A program made the position numbers and the translations under genes. From assembly GCA_017964755.1 (NCBI GenBank), contig JAGCRI010000184.1, positions 1 through 24,354 of the forward strand: a stretch of 24,354 nt of DNA, in the 5' to 3' direction. The notes below the pieces were generated by a model. It was not told where the DNA came from, did no database searches, and saw only the letters and a list, made by a program, of their open reading frames with translations. Shown here in pieces: positions 22,626 through 24,354 of the stretch. Numbering within the stretch: position 1 is the first letter of the stretch; every line of letters starts with the position of its first letter. The stretch comes from Bacteroidales bacterium (GTDB taxonomy: Bacteria > Bacteroidota > Bacteroidia > Bacteroidales > WCHB1-69).

Positions 22626-23627
22626 TTATTTCTGTGCTGTATAGGCAATCATGTCGAGAACTTTGTTTGAATAGCCCCATTCATTGTCATACCAAGCAAC
22701 CAACTTAACGAAGTGGTCGTTGAGCATGATACCGGCAGCGGCATCAAAGATTGAAGTTCTTGGGTCGCCAACGAAATCTGTTGATACGACTGCGTCTTCT
22801 GTATAGCCGAGGATGCCTTTCAGTTCGTTTTCAGAGGCTTTCTTGACAGCGGCCTTAATTTCATCGTAAGTTGTCGCTTTTTCGAGGCGGCAGGTGAGGT
22901 CAACGACAGATACGTCAAGAGTCGGGACGCGGAATGACATGCCGGTGAGTTTGCCTTTGAGGGAAGGTATAACTTTTGTTACAGCTTTTGCTGCGCCGGT
23001 TGAAGACGGGATGATGTTGCCTGCGGCAGCACGACCGCCGCGCCAGTCTTTCATTGAAGGACCGTCAACGGTTTTCTGTGTCGCTGTTGTGGCGTGTACT
23101 GTTGTCATAAGACCTTCCACCAGTCCGAAGTTTTCGTGGATGACCTTTGTCAGCGGAGCAAGGCAGTTTGTCGTGCAAGATGCGTTTGAAATGATAGGCT
23201 GTCCTGCATATTCAGTATTGTTGACACCCATGACAAACATTGGGGTATCGTCTTTTGAAGGTGCTGACATGATGACGCGTTTTGCTCCGGCGCGAAGGTG
23301 TGCTTCGGCTTTCTCCGCTGTGAGGAAAAGACCTGTTGATTCCACAACGTATTCAACGCCAACTTCGTCCCATTTCAAGTTTGCAGGGTCTTTTTCTGCT
23401 GTGACGCGAATGCTTTTCCCATTGACAACCAATTTGCCGTCTTTCACTTCAATAGTGCCTTTGAATTGGCCGTGAACAGAATCATAACGAAGCATATATG
23501 CCATATAATCGACATCCAACAAATCGTTAATTGCGACCACTTCGAGGTCGTCTCTTTCAACTGATGCACGGAAAACCAACCGCCCGATGCGGCCAAAACC
23601 GTTAATACCAACTTTAATTTTTTTCAT
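22626..23627 (-). CDS. gapA: Glyceraldehyde-3-phosphate dehydrogenase, type I
   Basis: The 333-residue enzyme is the normal length for GapA. It oxidises glyceraldehyde-3-phosphate to 1,3-bisphosphoglycerate in glycolysis, reversibly. The N-terminal Rossmann motif is GINGFGRIGRLVFRA (8-22), with VAINDL (31-36) at the NAD-selecting position. The catalytic Cys lies in SNASCTTNCLAPL, and the His in HATTATQKTVDGPS. PSSTGAAKAV and WYDNEWGYS near the C-terminus are also canonical. The Asp after the second strand favours NAD over NADP. It has a promoter 45-52 bases upstream and the strong terminator downstream. Confidence 0.98.
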   Translation of the reverse strand: MKKIKVGINGFGRIGRLVFRASVERDDLEVVAINDLLDVDYMAYMLRYDSVHGQFKGTIEVKDGKLVVNGKSIRVTAEKDPANLKWDEVGVEYVVESTGLFLTAEKAEAHLRAGAKRVIMSAPSKDDTPMFVMGVNNTEYAGQPIISNASCTTNCLAPLTKVIHENFGLVEGLMTTVHATTATQKTVDGPSMKDWRGGRAAAGNIIPSSTGAAKAVTKVIPSLKGKLTGMSFRVPTLDVSVVDLTCRLEKATTYDEIKAAVKKASENELKGILGYTEDAVVSTDFVGDPRTSIFDAAAGIMLNDHFVKLVAWYDNEWGYSNKVLDMIAYTAQK

Positions 23628-23671
23628 AATCTTTTGTTTTTTAATACGTTATATTTTTACTTTCAAACTTG

Positions 23672-23679
23672 CAAAAATA
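23672..23679 (-). promoter_or_regulatory. -7 box of the gapA promoter
   Basis: TATTTTTG on the minus strand matches TAnnTTTG, with a predicted start near 23665 and a leader of about 37 AT-rich bases. The box is flanked by CTTG and CAAG. Confidence 0.55.
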
Positions 23680-23767
23680 CAAGAAATTTTAATAGAGTTG
23701 GCATTTAAAATACATAATTATTGTAAAAGCCCAATTTGGAAAGTGAAATTTATCGGAATCCTTCCCT

Positions 23768-24354
23768 TTAGTCTTGTAATTTAGTATCACGTGTTACAAT
23801 ATTATCATTTTCGTCATATTCAACTTCTGTGGCAATACTGTTATCCAAATTAAAAGCATTTCCATTAAGAGCATCTTTAACTGCTAATATAATTTGTCTG
23901 ACTACATTTTTAGGATTCTTATTGTAAGTTTCAGAATCAATCTTAAATTCTCTATACGGCACTTTTGTTGGGATATGTCCATATTCATTTAATGCGACAT
24001 AAATGCTAATATTGGTATTATTATCGGGAAAGTTGTTCCCATTCGCATTATGGTCTGACAATCTTAATGAAAAGATGCCGTTTGGTAAAATATAGTCTGC
24101 ATAATTAGAACCACCTATATATCTCAAGTTCAAGAGTTTTCTAATATCAATCAAAGCACTTTTCCATCCATTACTATAATTGATTTCAAAATCACCATTT
24201 TCAAATTTTCTTATTTTTGCTAATATTGGTATTAGATTTTTTATTAACTTCGCAGCCGAATTCTTTGAGGCACGTGCTGTATCGGTAGGGCTACTCGTGA
24301 TAGAAGAATTAACATTGTCTGATGGGGAGTCCGAATTGGATGGCCCGCTCCCCA
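23768..24354 (-). CDS. Unrecognised AT-rich gene, 5' end outside the window (partial)
   Basis: The frame is open from the window edge (first full codon at 24352) to TAA at 23768-23770, giving 194 residues. An internal ATG-like start at 24154 is ignored because the frame continues upstream with plausible protein. The part seen begins with a Ser/Asn/Asp-rich linker (SDSPSDNVNSSITSSPTD). A compact domain follows with KIRKFENGDFEINYSNGWKS, YADYILPNGIFSLRLSDHNANGNNF and VRQIILAVKDAL. The layout resembles C-terminal modules of phage or polymorphic-toxin polyvalent proteins, but I do not recognise a family and give no function. It is more AT-rich than the housekeeping genes of the window, hinting at recent acquisition. 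It is preceded in its own direction by unknown sequence and followed by gapA's upstream region. Confidence 0.55.
   Translation of the reverse strand, partial: GSGPSNSDSPSDNVNSSITSSPTDTARASKNSAAKLIKNLIPILAKIRKFENGDFEINYSNGWKSALIDIRKLLNLRYIGGSNYADYILPNGIFSLRLSDHNANGNNFPDNNTNISIYVALNEYGHIPTKVPYREFKIDSETYNKNPKNVVRQIILAVKDALNGNAFNLDNSIATEVEYDENDNIVTRDTKLQD

Noticed and set aside
22894..23475. 193-codon plus-strand frame
   Set aside because: Antisense to gapA, a gene with strong codon constraint that opens the opposite frame.
24323..24354. Inverted repeat TGGGGAG / CTCCCCA at the window edge
   Set aside because: Lies inside an open reading frame and is cut by the window end; cannot be judged as a mobile-element end or hairpin.

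Overview
This window looks like a chromosomal segment of a member of the Bacteroidota, probably an anaerobic Bacteroidales. Three things point there. Most well-placed promoters fit the phylum's -7 box TAnnTTTG, often only 10-40 nt from the start codon. Strong Shine-Dalgarno sequences are generally absent before genes. The gene families also fit: a GdhA-type glutamate dehydrogenase, the methylmalonyl-CoA mutase small subunit, WG-repeat and DUF4878-like lipoproteins, a DUF5106-like thioredoxin protein, and an activase/double-cubane protein pair. No rRNA, tRNA, CRISPR array, insertion sequence or integrase was seen. Nearly all sequence is coding, and no gene-free stretch reaches 300 bases.

Layout. 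Positions 1-113 hold the end of a probable 2-oxoacid:ferredoxin oxidoreductase gamma subunit, closed by a bidirectional terminator. Next on the minus strand are a CatA-like acetyltransferase (178-792) and gdhA (897-2240). A WG-repeat lipoprotein (2376-4082, plus) diverges from gdhA through back-to-back promoters. A long minus-strand block then runs from 14322 down to 4146: mutA, dnaX, an SRPBCC protein, lptB, clpB, ddl and a periplasmic thioredoxin-like protein. Internal promoters probably serve clpB and ddl. From 14461 the plus strand carries two small lipoproteins (a permuted papain-like YiiX/NlpC type and a DUF4878 type), an HslR-like S4 protein, and a three-gene unit of tandem BadF/BcrA-type ATPase, double-cubane-type Fe-S protein and TetR regulator. 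A MATE transporter follows and converges on gapA (minus). The window ends in an AT-rich, unrecognised partial gene.

Working together. ClpB, HslR, LptB, Ddl, DnaX and GapA are housekeeping functions (proteostasis, ribosome rescue, envelope, replication, glycolysis). MutA (succinate-propionate route), GdhA and the partial ferredoxin oxidoreductase fit an anaerobic fermentative metabolism. The activase/Fe-S pair is an ATP-driven low-potential electron-transfer system of unknown substrate; the co-encoded TetR protein probably regulates it, and a palindrome at the predicted transcription start is a candidate operator.

The most interesting observation is dnaX. The zero frame stops at 375 codons, right after the clamp-loader domains. 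A +1 frame carries a complete tau-type C-terminal region of about 288 codons with no ATG near its beginning. The junction has a G-rich SD-like run, a UGA-C stop and a possible downstream hairpin. This is either a programmed +1 frameshift making short and long DnaX or a single-base indel in a run of four G. Sequence alone cannot decide, and the indel explanation must be excluded first.
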